DNA of 64,000 bases from CAYULW01 sp964445815 (GTDB lineage Bacteria; Bacteroidota; Bacteroidia; Flavobacteriales_E; Vicingaceae), in the NCBI GenBank assembly GCA_964445815.1, contig CAYULW010000004.1, positions 124,001 to 188,000 on the forward strand, read 5' to 3'. The notes beneath the pieces were generated by a model that worked only from the letters and a program-made list of their open reading frames with translations, was not told where the DNA came from and did not search any database. Shown one piece after another: positions 6,532-15,000 of this stretch. Each line of letters starts with the position of its first letter. The first letter of the stretch is position 1. The translations under genes were made by a program, and so were the position numbers.

Positions 6532-9159
6532 CTATTGAATTACATCATAAAAATCTCTTCTTCGGTTCAACTTGAGATCTTGTAATACTGCTGATTTTAC
6601 ATTAAGAGTGATATTATAGGATTGTCGTGGACCAAATGGTACCCAGTTAATGGCCATCTGCCAGCAATGTAAATCTCTATTTATGCTCAAAGAAGTAAAA
6701 GTTAGATCTTTACGTTCAAAGTCCCATCCGGAGGTAAATCCTACTTTCCAATTGTCAGTGATGCTGATGTCTCCATTAAAATTAAGCGTCTGAGTAATTG
6801 TTTCTTCATATCCCGGTTTAGAGTATCTTATATTGTATGAGAAGTTTATGGACCAGGGAATATTAAAATCAACAAATTCTTCAGGGTGGCTGTTTATGTA
6901 TTCCATTTCTTCATCCGTAGCGTATTTACTTTTCCTTTTCTCCTTCGGTTTTTTCTGACCACCTTTAAAGCCAAGATTCAGAGCGACATTTCCATTCGTA
7001 AGCCTCACATACTTACCTGTTTCGTCTCTCCAACTTCTGTTAATCTTAAATGGAGATCCATTGGAAGTTGTATCAAAAGCATAAGGATCTAAAGTTCCAT
7101 TGAATTGCAAGGTAAATAGACGACCAATACGTGTTCTACCATTTACAGATATTGGGCTCCAGTTTAAAGAATCAAGTATGGTGTTATAGTCGGTTGAGAA
7201 ACCAAGGTTTTCGAAAATCGTAATCTTTTTGGAACCTGTAGAATCTTTGTCAGTGCGAACTTTCATTTCTAAATTATTCAACACACTAATTCCCAGACGC
7301 TCACTTCTGCTTCTGTTTGGACTGCCGTAAACTCCTTCTTCAAATATGGAATATTTGATTTCTCGATCATTGGCATTGGTATAGCTTCTGATTCCGGTAC
7401 TGACTTCAGGTTGAAAGTTATATGTAAAAGAGGGCGTAATAACGTGTCGAATTCCTTTGATTTTCCCTTTTTTAAATTGCACCAAGCCATAAATTTTAGT
7501 TGTCAGAGCGGTATTAAAGGCAAAAGTTTCACCGGTTCTTATTTCATTTAGTGTATCTATTTTTAACTTATTATCGGCATCAAGACTTTTTCTAATTGTT
7601 CTAAAATTCACAATCTGACTCGTGCTTATGCTCGGATTGACATTAAGATATTTGAGTAGTTTAAAAGAGGTACTTATAGGTACAGACTGTCTAAAACCAT
7701 TGTTGAAATCACGACTTAATTCATTAGCACGGTTAATGGCAATAAGGGTGTCATATGTCCTAAGTTGATTACTGGCACTTGAATTATAGCTTAAGCCAAA
7801 GTTTTTGTATATACTTCTCCACCATTCATTACCAATTTTACCCATCTTCTTGAAAGGGTATTGTCTTGAGACGTTGAAGGCGACATCGGGAATGTTAATA
7901 TTAAAAGCTCCAGTTTGTGTGTTTTGATCATGTCTGGCACTAACAGTCATGTTAAAAGGCTGACTTGGAAATGAGTTGGTGTAAGAGATAGAAGATTGAA
8001 AGGTATTGGTCAAATAGTCTTGGGTGAAACTATTTAGGTTATTGGTAAAGTTTGTTCTCGTTCCGGCATTTACACTTGCAGAGAAACGACTACCAGGTCT
8101 TGATTTCGGATCCTGAGCATGTGACCATCTAACGAAGAACTCTTTACTCTCAGCGTAGTTGGGAAATTCTTTGTACCCATTTATAATGTTAGCGTACGAT
8201 AGGTTGAGGTTACCATTGTATTGATATCTTTTTTTGTAGCGAGTATTAAAGTTTGAACCCCAACTGCCCAATGTATAAATATCCCCGGTTAAAGTCATGT
8301 CAATTTGATCGCTTATTCCCCAATAGAATCCGCCGTTTCTCAAGAAGAATCCTAATGTCCTTGAATCTCCATAGGTTGGAATGACTATGCCTGATGACCT
8401 GCCTTTTTTGTTAGGGAAAAAACCAAATGGTAAAGCCAAAGGAGTAGGTACTTTATCTATCTTTAAAACGGTAGGTCCGGTTATGATTTTATCATTTGGA
8501 ATAATTTTTAATTTACTGGTTGCCAAGGAAAAGTGAGGGTCATCCAGATTACAGGTGGTGTAATAGCCGTTTCTGATATACATGATGTCCGAACCGGTCT
8601 TTTTCACTTCATTGCCTTTGATAAAACCATCTCCTTCTTGTGTTTTTACTTCACTGATTTTACCCTTTTTAGTTTCAAAGTTATAGGTCATTTTACCAGC
8701 CTCATATTCCTGATTTCCTTCTTTAAAAACCGGATAACCTTTCATTTCTCCGGAACTATCGGGGAAGGCATCTGCTAAAACAAGATTATTTGCCAGATCC
8801 ACTTCAATGTAATTGGCATTAAGCTGAATGTTTTCATAATTAACTTGTGCATTGCCGAAGAGGTAAACTTTTTCCACCGACATATCAAAGCGCATAGAGT
8901 CGTCTGCAATGTAAATGACTTTGCTCTTAATGGCATCTTCAGAAATAGTGGTATCCTCTTTGATAGAAGTATTTAAACTATCGGTGGTGTTAGCGTCTGT
9001 GGTGTCTTTACTCTCAGAGTTAATTTTGATTTCTATTGAATCCGCATATTGTTCGGTAGAGTCTGATTTAAGATGCCAATGAGAGAGACTGAAACATCTC
9101 GCAACAGTTATTAACATTAGTAGGATGAAAACCCAAGATTTAGACGAAAATGATGACAA
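6532..9159 (-). CDS. lptD: LPS-assembly outer-membrane protein LptD (OstA family)
   Basis: Outer-membrane barrel that, with LptE, inserts lipopolysaccharide into the outer leaflet. After an N-terminal hydrophobic signal (SKSWVFILLMLITVARC), a periplasmic OstA/LptA-like domain contains repeats such as VYLFGNAQVNYENIQLNANYIEV. A large barrel follows, with FGFFPNKKGRSSGIVIPTYGD at its start and long Gly/Asn/aromatic strands to the end. The frame stays open to an ATG at 9309, but that would run through the divergent amidase and its promoter. A TTG at 9159, just upstream of the signal helix, fits the -7 box at 9207-9214. The length is then 875 residues. The start is inferred, the family is clear. 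Confidence 0.88.
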   Translation of the reverse strand: MSSFSSKSWVFILLMLITVARCFSLSHWHLKSDSTEQYADSIEIKINSESKDTTDANTTDSLNTSIKEDTTISEDAIKSKVIYIADDSMRFDMSVEKVYLFGNAQVNYENIQLNANYIEVDLANNLVLADAFPDSSGEMKGYPVFKEGNQEYEAGKMTYNFETKKGKISEVKTQEGDGFIKGNEVKKTGSDIMYIRNGYYTTCNLDDPHFSLATSKLKIIPNDKIITGPTVLKIDKVPTPLALPFGFFPNKKGRSSGIVIPTYGDSRTLGFFLRNGGFYWGISDQIDMTLTGDIYTLGSWGSNFNTRYKKRYQYNGNLNLSYANIINGYKEFPNYAESKEFFVRWSHAQDPKSRPGSRFSASVNAGTRTNFTNNLNSFTQDYLTNTFQSSISYTNSFPSQPFNMTVSARHDQNTQTGAFNINIPDVAFNVSRQYPFKKMGKIGNEWWRSIYKNFGLSYNSSASNQLRTYDTLIAINRANELSRDFNNGFRQSVPISTSFKLLKYLNVNPSISTSQIVNFRTIRKSLDADNKLKIDTLNEIRTGETFAFNTALTTKIYGLVQFKKGKIKGIRHVITPSFTYNFQPEVSTGIRSYTNANDREIKYSIFEEGVYGSPNRSRSERLGISVLNNLEMKVRTDKDSTGSKKITIFENLGFSTDYNTILDSLNWSPISVNGRTRIGRLFTLQFNGTLDPYAFDTTSNGSPFKINRSWRDETGKYVRLTNGNVALNLGFKGGQKKPKEKRKSKYATDEEMEYINSHPEEFVDFNIPWSINFSYNIRYSKPGYEETITQTLNFNGDISITDNWKVGFTSGWDFERKDLTFTSLSINRDLHCWQMAINWVPFGPRQSYNITLNVKSAVLQDLKLNRRRDFYDVIQ

Positions 9160-9170
9160 CCTTATAATGC

Positions 9171-9178
9171 TATTTTTG
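9171..9178 (+). promoter_or_regulatory. Candidate -7 box for the amidase gene
   Basis: TATTTTTG fits TAnnTTTG. Transcription would start near 9185, about 60 bases before the preferred amidase start at 9245. It lies downstream of the longer ORF's first codon (9125), supporting the shorter start. The -33 element is weak. Confidence 0.35.
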
Positions 9179-9206
9179 TGTGAAACACAGGTGTTGGAAT
9201 CGGCTT

Positions 9207-9214
9207 CAAAACTA
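9207..9214 (-). promoter_or_regulatory. Candidate -7 box for lptD, overlapping the amidase leader
   Basis: On the minus strand TAGTTTTG fits TAnnTTTG, placing transcription start near 9200 and leaving about 40 bases before the TTG start proposed for lptD. Together with the plus-strand box at 9171-9178, it implies overlapping divergent transcripts. Confidence 0.35.
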
Positions 9215-9244
9215 ACTATTTTATTTAAAAAAGCTTTTGCACAT

Positions 9245-10414
9245 ATGCGTAATCGCCTGACATTGTATTTGAGTTGTATGGCCATGTTTATTGTGGTCTG
9301 CCCAAGCAAAAGTCAGACCACTGAAGAGTTTTTTGGTAAGCTAAAAACAGTAGTCATTGATGCCGGACATGGAGGTAAGGATGTAGGATGTCTTGGCGCT
9401 GAGAGTTATGAGAAGGATGTAGCACTGGCAATTTCACTCAAATTAGGAAAATATTTAGAGGAGAAGTTTGATCATTTGAATGTGATTTATACGAGAAAAA
9501 CAGATGTTTTTCTTGAATTGCATGAGCGAGCTAAAATTGCTAACCAGAATAAAGCAGATCTTTTTATATGTATACATGCGAATTCAGCAAGTTCTTCTGC
9601 TTTTGGCACAGAAACCTATGTGATGGGTAATGCAAAGTCTGAAGCGAATTTAAAGGTAGCACAACGGGAAAACGCATCAATTCTGTTAGAAGATAATTAT
9701 GAAGAGCGTTACGAAAACTTTGATCCCAATTCTCCTGAATCATACATTATGATGACGATGATTCAAAGTGCATATCAGCAGCAAAGTATAAATTTTGCCG
9801 AAAAAGTACAGAATCAATTTAGAGAACGTGTTGGAAGAAAAGATAGAGGAGTAAAAATGGCACCTTATCTGGTGTTGCATCAAACAGCAATGCCAAGTGT
9901 TTTGATAGAAACTGGCTTTTTAACAAATAAAAATGAAGAAGCTTTCCTAACTTCAGACATTGGCCAAGATTATTTAGCCTCTGCGATTTACAGAGCATTT
10001 AGAGAATACAAAAACGAATTGGAATCTAAGTCGAAATTATTGATTGATGATGAAGATGAAACACTTGTTTCTGAAAAAGTAGAACCGGAGGAGTTCCGTC
10101 ACAATCCGAAAAAAGAGGAACTTCAGCACAAGCATATTGAAGAAGAAGGATTGATTTTTAAGGTACAGATTTCGACTACCACCACAAAAGTAGACCCTAT
10201 GCCTTCTAATTTTAATGGTTTGGAGGGTGTAGATTACTACCAAGCAGGTGGTTTGTTCAGGTACACCTATGGGAAAGAAAAAACATGGGAGTCGGCTTCA
10301 AAACTTCAGGAAAAGGCAAGGTCTTCAGGGTTTGAGGATGCCTTTATTATCGCTTTCCACAATGGTCAAAGAATTGCTGTAGGAGAGGCCGTTAAACTTC
10401 TAAAGCAGTATTAA
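9245..10414 (+). CDS. N-acetylmuramoyl-L-alanine amidase (Amidase_3) with C-terminal SPOR-like domain
   Basis: A zinc amidase that removes stem peptides from peptidoglycan during division and turnover. From the ATG at 9245 (MRNRLTLYLSCMAMFIVVCPSKSQ) it has a signal peptide. An ORF start at 9125 adds 40 unlikely residues and was rejected. Zinc and catalytic motifs are visible: VVIDAGHGGKDVG with H42, E56 in SYEKDVAL, CIHANSA, and PSVLIETGFLTN. After an acidic linker (DDEDETLVSEKVEPEE) the last ~85 residues (FKVQISTTTTK ... EDAFIIAFHNGQRIAVGEA) resemble a SPOR domain, which binds denuded glycan at the septum. The gene is divergent from lptD and followed by mlaD after 17 bases. Confidence 0.92.
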   Translation: MRNRLTLYLSCMAMFIVVCPSKSQTTEEFFGKLKTVVIDAGHGGKDVGCLGAESYEKDVALAISLKLGKYLEEKFDHLNVIYTRKTDVFLELHERAKIANQNKADLFICIHANSASSSAFGTETYVMGNAKSEANLKVAQRENASILLEDNYEERYENFDPNSPESYIMMTMIQSAYQQQSINFAEKVQNQFRERVGRKDRGVKMAPYLVLHQTAMPSVLIETGFLTNKNEEAFLTSDIGQDYLASAIYRAFREYKNELESKSKLLIDDEDETLVSEKVEPEEFRHNPKKEELQHKHIEEEGLIFKVQISTTTTKVDPMPSNFNGLEGVDYYQAGGLFRYTYGKEKTWESASKLQEKARSSGFEDAFIIAFHNGQRIAVGEAVKLLKQY

Positions 10415-10418
10415 ATGC

Positions 10419-10426
10419 TAAATTTG
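10419..10426 (+). promoter_or_regulatory. -7 box five bases before the mlaD-type start
   Basis: TAAATTTG fits TAnnTTTG and is followed by five bases and then the ATG at 10432. It would give a leaderless transcript for the MCE gene and its downstream Fe-S module, independent of the amidase promoter. No good -33 TTG is visible. Confidence 0.35.
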
Positions 10427-10431
10427 CCAAA

Positions 10432-11412
10432 ATGAAAATTGGGAAAGAAATAAAGATCGGTTTTTTAGTGATCGTCTGTTTAGGCTTATTGTTTTGGGGG
10501 GCAAACTATCTAAAAGGAACGAATTTGCTTCAAAAACATAGAAAGTTCCATGCCATTTATGAAAGGGTAGATGGTCTAGGAACCTCTAATCCTGTAACTA
10601 TAAATGGCTTTAAGGTAGGACAAGTGGATCAGATTCAATTTTTGGGAAATCAATCGGGTCGTTTGCTCGTAACGTTTACGGTGACCGAAGATGAGTTTAT
10701 TATTTCTAAGAATACAGTTGCTGAAATTATCAGTAGTGACATATTGGGATCAAAATCGGTCTCATTAATTCTGGGTGATGCGCCTTTGCAAGCAATGGAT
10801 GGAGATACTTTAAAGTCCGCAATTGAAAACTCATTGTCTGATGAAGTGAATCAGCAGATAGCCCCATTGAAGAAAAAGGCAGAAAGTTTGATTAGCTCAG
10901 TTGATTCGGCCATAGTCATTGTTCAATCGATATTCAATAAAAAAGCAAGAGGTGATTTGGATGCTAGTTTCACAAGTTTGAGATCGTCTCTTGAATCTTT
11001 TGAAAAAACCATGAAACGTGCAGATGAGTTTGTTGAGCAGGAGAGAAATCACCTGTCTCGAATCTTCATGCATGTAGAATCGATCACTAAAAATTTATCT
11101 GATAATAATGAAAAGCTTTCGGGTGTTTTGACAAATATGGAAGCCATAACAGATTCTCTTGCAGGTGCTAATCTTACTCAGACAGTGAATAATGCTTCTA
11201 AAGCCATGAAAGAAGTTGCTGAAGTTATGGATAAGATCAATAGTGGAGAAGGTTCTTTAGGACAGTTACTGAATAATGATACTTTGTATAACAATTTAGA
11301 GTCCGCATCAAACGATTTGGATCTGCTCTTGTTAGATATGAGGCTAAATCCTGAACGCTACGTTCATTTTTCTATCTTTGGAAGAAAGGATAAAAATAAA
11401 CCGACCAAGTAA
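10432..11412 (+). CDS. MCE/MlaD family lipid-transport protein
   Basis: A 326-residue inner-membrane-anchored periplasmic protein. It has one N-terminal helix (residues 8-25, IGFLVIVCLGLLFWGANYL), a single MCE domain at about 38-115 (YERVDGLGTSNPVTINGFKVGQVDQIQF ... AEIISSDILGSKSVSLILG), and a long alpha-helical/coiled-coil region containing 'INSGEGSLGQLLNNDTLYNNL', characteristic of the MlaD/YrbD group. MCE proteins form hexameric rings that shuttle phospholipids between membranes. The permease and ATPase genes (mlaE, mlaF) are not adjacent here. It sits between the amidase and an Fe-S redox module, a conserved order in this phylum as far as I recall. Confidence 0.9.
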   Translation: MKIGKEIKIGFLVIVCLGLLFWGANYLKGTNLLQKHRKFHAIYERVDGLGTSNPVTINGFKVGQVDQIQFLGNQSGRLLVTFTVTEDEFIISKNTVAEIISSDILGSKSVSLILGDAPLQAMDGDTLKSAIENSLSDEVNQQIAPLKKKAESLISSVDSAIVIVQSIFNKKARGDLDASFTSLRSSLESFEKTMKRADEFVEQERNHLSRIFMHVESITKNLSDNNEKLSGVLTNMEAITDSLAGANLTQTVNNASKAMKEVAEVMDKINSGEGSLGQLLNNDTLYNNLESASNDLDLLLLDMRLNPERYVHFSIFGRKDKNKPTK

Positions 11413-11432
11413 AAGATTTAAATATTCGATTT

Positions 11433-12752
11433 ATGGGAATATCTAACCTTCTGTTCATACTTGCATTAGCTGGAGCTATTTTTTGGTTCGCTAAGAATCT
11501 GAAGAAGATCATCAGCAATATTAAATTGGGTAAGGATGTAGATCGGAGTGATAACAAAGCACAACGTTGGAGAACGATGTTTATGGTGGCTGTCGGCCAG
11601 TCCAAAATGGTTAAAAAGCCTATATCAGGATTGTTGCATGTTCTGGTTTATCTTGGTTTTGTAATTATTAATATAGAAGTTCTTGAGATTATTATTGATG
11701 GTGTTTTTGGAACGCATCGGGTATTTGCTTCACCTTTAGGAAGTTTATACGATGTGCTGATCGCCTCTTTTGAAATCTTAGCACTATTGGTTCTCTTGGC
11801 TTGTGTCATTTTCTTAATCCGAAGAAACCTTTTATCAATCAAACGTTTTGGCTTTAGGGAAATGTTAGGATGGCCCAAAACAGATGCGAACATTATTTTG
11901 ATTGTTGAGGTCATGCTCATGATGGCTTTTTTAAAAATGAATGCGGCAGATTATGTACTTCAGCAAAGAGGCGTAGAACATTACATAGAAGCAGGAGCAT
12001 TCCCGATTAGTAATTTCCTGGTTCCCTTCTTCGAGGGGTATTCAACCTCTTTTTTGATTATGGTTGAGCGGGCAGCATGGTGGTTTCATATTATTGGGAT
12101 ACTCTTATTTCTCAATTACTTGCCTTATTCTAAGCACTTTCACATTATTTTGGCTTTTCCGAATGTGTTTTTCTCTAAGCTTAGTCCCAAAGGACAGTTT
12201 ACGAATATGGATGCCGTTACTAAGGAAGTGAAAATGATGTTTGATCCGGATGCCGATCCTTACGCTGCTGCCCCTGAGCCGGAAGGGCCTGTTGAGCGCT
12301 TTGGTGCTAAAGAGGTGACTGATCTTTCCTGGAAGCAATTGATGGATGCCTATTCGTGTACTGAATGTGGGAGGTGTACAGATCAGTGTCCTGCAGCACA
12401 AACCGGAAAACTACTTTCTCCAAGAAAAATCATGATGGATACCCGTGATCGTTTGGAGGAAGTCGGTAAGAATTTGAAAACTCATGGTAAGGATTATGAT
12501 GACGGTAAGAGTTTATTGGGTGACTATATTTTAGAAGAAGAGCTGTGGGCTTGTACGACGTGTAATGCCTGCACGGAAGCTTGTCCGGTAATGATAGATC
12601 CACTTTCAATTATTATGGAGATGAGAAGGTCATTGATCATGGAGGATTCTAAGGCTCCTTCTGAATTGACAAATATGTTAACCAATATTGAAAATAATGC
12701 TGCTCCATGGCAATTCTCTCAGGCAGATAGAGCAAATTGGATAAATGAATAA
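11433..12752 (+). CDS. Membrane (4Fe-4S) reductase subunit, heterodisulfide-reductase-like (HdrC/NarI-like fusion)
   Basis: The 439 residues begin with about five or six membrane helices (first at 4-18, others around 65-85, 105-130, 150-170, 215-235), probably cytochrome-b/NarI-like. A cytosolic ferredoxin-type domain follows with two clusters, C309-C312-C315-C319 (CTECGRCTDQCP) and C374-C377-C380-C384 (CTTCNACTEACP). Proteins of this build pass electrons between quinones and a CCG-domain partner. The matching CCG protein is encoded at 13186 with only a HAD gene between them. The physiological electron donor is not evident. The length and two 4Fe-4S motifs are complete. Confidence 0.88.
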   Translation: MGISNLLFILALAGAIFWFAKNLKKIISNIKLGKDVDRSDNKAQRWRTMFMVAVGQSKMVKKPISGLLHVLVYLGFVIINIEVLEIIIDGVFGTHRVFASPLGSLYDVLIASFEILALLVLLACVIFLIRRNLLSIKRFGFREMLGWPKTDANIILIVEVMLMMAFLKMNAADYVLQQRGVEHYIEAGAFPISNFLVPFFEGYSTSFLIMVERAAWWFHIIGILLFLNYLPYSKHFHIILAFPNVFFSKLSPKGQFTNMDAVTKEVKMMFDPDADPYAAAPEPEGPVERFGAKEVTDLSWKQLMDAYSCTECGRCTDQCPAAQTGKLLSPRKIMMDTRDRLEEVGKNLKTHGKDYDDGKSLLGDYILEEELWACTTCNACTEACPVMIDPLSIIMEMRRSLIMEDSKAPSELTNMLTNIENNAAPWQFSQADRANWINE

Positions 12753-12755
12753 TTA

Positions 12756-13181
12756 ATGGGAAAAGACATTAAACTTAAGGAGATTGAAGTAGACGGGAAA
12801 AAGTTAAGTCCGGTTCTAGCTGAAGATCAGAAAAATTACCTGATCGACATTGACGGTACCATCTGTGATGACATACCAAATGAAGAACCTGAGCGTATGG
12901 CTACGGCAGAATTGTATCCTGATGCATTAAAGACGATTAATCAGTGGTTTGATGAGGGGCACATTATTACCTATTTTACTTCTCGAACTGAAGATCATCG
13001 AGAGGTTACTGAAAACTGGTTGAATAAGTATGGGTTTAAGTACCATGGTTTGCTAATGGGAAAACCAAGAGGAGGCAATTATCACTGGATTGACAATCAT
13101 ATGGTAAGGGCGACTCGATATAAAGGAAAATTTACTGACTTGATAGATGAACAAGTCACTATACAAGTATTTGAAAAATAA
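12756..13181 (+). CDS. HAD-like phosphatase, small Bacteroidota type
   Basis: A 141-residue haloacid dehalogenase-fold protein. The catalytic motif is YLIDIDGTICDD (nucleophile D31, acid D33), motif II is TYFTSRTEDH (S/T with R), and MGKPRGGNYHWIDNH provides the lysine and the distal Asp. Relatives are often labelled 'phosphoheptose isomerase' in databases, but the sequence shows a HAD hydrolase, not a SIS-domain isomerase. It is inserted between the two subunits of the Fe-S module with 3- and 4-base gaps, so it is co-expressed with them. No cap domain large enough for sugar selection is visible. The substrate is unknown. Confidence 0.8.
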   Translation: MGKDIKLKEIEVDGKKLSPVLAEDQKNYLIDIDGTICDDIPNEEPERMATAELYPDALKTINQWFDEGHIITYFTSRTEDHREVTENWLNKYGFKYHGLLMGKPRGGNYHWIDNHMVRATRYKGKFTDLIDEQVTIQVFEK

Positions 13182-13185
13182 AAAC

Positions 13186-13977
13186 ATGGCTGGACAATTA
13201 CAAGTGCCTACAATGGCTGAGTTAATGGCTAAAGGAGAAAAACCTGAGGTCTTATTTTGGGTGGGATGTGCAGGTAGTTTTGATGATAGAGCCAAGAAGA
13301 TTACACGTTCTTTTGTTAAAATTTTGAACCATATAGGTCTGAAATTTGCTATTTTAGGTACTGAAGAAAGTTGTACGGGTGATCCTGCAAAAAGAGCCGG
13401 AAATGAATTTTTATTTCAAATGCAAGCCATGACAAATATTCAGGTATTGGATGCTTATGAAGTCAAAAAAATTGTAACAACCTGCCCCCATTGTTTTAAC
13501 ACTTTAAAAAACGAATATCCGGGACTTGGTGGAAATTATGAAGTTCAGCACCACTCGCAATTTCTTCAAGAATTAATCAATGAAGGTAAATTAAAGATCG
13601 AGGGTGGTGAGTTTAAGGGGAAAAAAATCAGTTTTCACGATCCTTGCTATTTGGGGAGAGCCAATGGTGAATACGAAGCACCTAGACAACTCATTGAGCA
13701 ATTGGATGCTGATTTGGTTGAATTGAAAAGATGTAAAACCAAAGGTTTGTGTTGTGGAGCCGGCGGAGCTCAAATGTTTAAAGAATCGGAACCGGGAAAA
13801 AAGGAAATTAACCTTGAACGAATGGAGGATGTTGAAACTGCAAATCCTAATATCGTAGCTGTAGGTTGCCCATTCTGCATGACCATGATGACAGACGGTG
13901 TAAAAAGTAAAGAGAAGGAAGCCCAGATTAAAATTTACGATTTGGCAGAGTTGATTGCTGATAGCAACTTACTTTAA
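13186..13977 (+). CDS. CCG-domain (Fe-S) oxidoreductase subunit, HdrB/GlcF/LutA-like
   Basis: A 263-residue cytosolic protein made of two CCG (DUF3400-type) domains that bind non-cubane or 4Fe-4S clusters. Cysteines are visible at C28 (WVGCAG), C63, C100/C103 (TTCPHCF), C154 (HDPCYLGR), C189/C190 (GLCCGAGGAQMF) and C228/C231 (GCPFCMTMM). I use the ATG at 13186. The frame extends to 13147, but that overlaps the HAD gene and adds no conserved sequence. It is the expected partner of the membrane Fe-S protein at 11433. Its stop overlaps by four bases with the convergent YciI lipoprotein. Confidence 0.88.
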   Translation: MAGQLQVPTMAELMAKGEKPEVLFWVGCAGSFDDRAKKITRSFVKILNHIGLKFAILGTEESCTGDPAKRAGNEFLFQMQAMTNIQVLDAYEVKKIVTTCPHCFNTLKNEYPGLGGNYEVQHHSQFLQELINEGKLKIEGGEFKGKKISFHDPCYLGRANGEYEAPRQLIEQLDADLVELKRCKTKGLCCGAGGAQMFKESEPGKKEINLERMEDVETANPNIVAVGCPFCMTMMTDGVKSKEKEAQIKIYDLAELIADSNLL

Positions 13978-14456
13978 ATCTCTTCCTTAGAGATTTTTTT
14001 ATGAATTTCATTGACTTGCATAAGTGCAGCAGATCCATACCATAATTTCAAGTCCATTTTAAGACTCTTTTGTTGTATCGCAGGATCAGATGAAGTCCAC
14101 TTTTTAGCGGAATCTAAGCTTGGCGTATCAAAAATATAAATACCTCTTAGGCTGTCATTACCATAAAACGGACCCGCAAGAACCAATTTGCCTTCTTCAG
14201 CCATGCGCCCAATATTGGCCATATGAGCACTTTGCAATCTAATGGCTTCTAGACTATCCTTGGTTCGATTTGACCCTTTTTTTAAGAAAGCCATTACATA
14301 AGTCCTCATACCATAAGCATCAGCTCCAACCTTTTTTGCTAAAGTAGAGTCAAAATGAGGTGTTTTCTGAGTCTGATCATTATGACTTAATTCCTTGTCA
14401 GTAGATGAGTTACAAGAAAGAATAACCACTAAAGAAAGCAAGACCAAGTATTTCAT
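13974..14456 (-). CDS. YciI-like domain lipoprotein
   Basis: The 160 residues begin with a lipoprotein signal (MKYLVLLSLVVILSCNSS, lipobox ending at C15) and continue into a YciI/ferredoxin-like alpha-beta fold: TYVMAFLKKG, SAHMANIGRMAEEGKLVLAGPFYGNDSLRGIYIFDTPSLDSAKKW. The conserved His (AHMANI) and the LAGPF block are the family's signature. YciI proteins are usually cytoplasmic putative dehydratase-like enzymes. This version is exported and lipid-anchored, as often in Bacteroidota. The function is unknown. It is divergent from the 14521 gene, and a 13-bp palindrome lies between them. Confidence 0.85.
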   Translation of the reverse strand: MKYLVLLSLVVILSCNSSTDKELSHNDQTQKTPHFDSTLAKKVGADAYGMRTYVMAFLKKGSNRTKDSLEAIRLQSAHMANIGRMAEEGKLVLAGPFYGNDSLRGIYIFDTPSLDSAKKWTSSDPAIQQKSLKMDLKLWYGSAALMQVNEIHKKISKEEI

Positions 14457-14470
14457 AGCTAATAATTTTG

Positions 14471-14483
14471 GTCTAATTTAGAC
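14471..14483. promoter_or_regulatory. Palindrome between divergent genes
   Basis: GTCTAA-T-TTAGAC is a perfect 6+6 inverted repeat around one base, sitting 15 bases from the YciI-lipoprotein start and 38 bases from the 14521 gene. It could be an operator for either direction. No regulator gene is adjacent, so this is position-based inference only. Confidence 0.3.
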
Positions 14484-14520
14484 GATTAGGATTAAATAAT
14501 AAAATCGTAATGCATTAGTG

Positions 14521-14997
14521 ATGGATTATAAAGTACTACCTGATCACAGTAGGGTTTGGATTTACCAAAGCAATAGAAAATTAACGGAAGATGAAGTGAG
14601 TGAAATTCAAAGTTATGGTGATGAGTTTATAAAAGAATGGGCTTCACACGGAAAAGATATTAAAGCTGCCTTTCAAGTGTTTTATCAACGCTTCTTGGTC
14701 CTGTTTGCTGATGAAAGTGAGATTAAAGCATCAGGATGTTCCATCGACTCTTCAGTTCATTTTATTCAAAAAATTCAAAATGCTTATGGTTTAGACCTTT
14801 TTGATCGTTTGAATATTGCTTTTGTATCCGGAGGTCAAATTGATGTTTTAAGAATGAATGATTTTCAAATTGCTATTGAAAAAGGCAGTTTAAATGAGGA
14901 TACGATTGTATTTAACAATTTAGTTGAGACAAAAATTGAATTTGAAAATCACTGGAAAGTGCCGGTTAAAGAAAGTTGGCACAAACAAATGCTCTAA
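14521..14997 (+). CDS. Conserved Bacteroidota protein of unknown function (often mislabelled ABC transporter ATPase)
   Basis: A 158-residue soluble protein starting MDYKVLPDHSRVWIYQSNRKL. Its sequence runs EIQSYGDEFIKEWASHGKDIKAAF, YQRFLVLFADESEIKASGCSIDSSVHFIQKIQ and LNIAFVSGGQIDVL. Close relatives are common in Bacteroidota genomes and frequently carry the name 'ABC transporter ATPase'. I see no Walker A or B and no signature motif, so that name is not supported. The conserved cysteine-serine 'SGCSIDSSVHFI' patch may be functional. An in-frame GTG at 14518 immediately precedes the ATG used here. The gene is convergent with the YdcF-type gene, three bases apart. Confidence 0.75.
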   Translation: MDYKVLPDHSRVWIYQSNRKLTEDEVSEIQSYGDEFIKEWASHGKDIKAAFQVFYQRFLVLFADESEIKASGCSIDSSVHFIQKIQNAYGLDLFDRLNIAFVSGGQIDVLRMNDFQIAIEKGSLNEDTIVFNNLVETKIEFENHWKVPVKESWHKQML

Positions 14998-15000
14998 TTT

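Noticed and set aside
9125..9244. Longer N-terminus of the amidase starting at 9125
   Set aside because: It has no homology-like sequence, overlaps the lptD 5' end and precedes the promoter box; the ATG at 9245 gives a proper signal peptide.
14521..14997. ABC transporter ATPase assignment
   Set aside because: No Walker A, Walker B or signature motif is present; the product was described as a conserved unknown protein.
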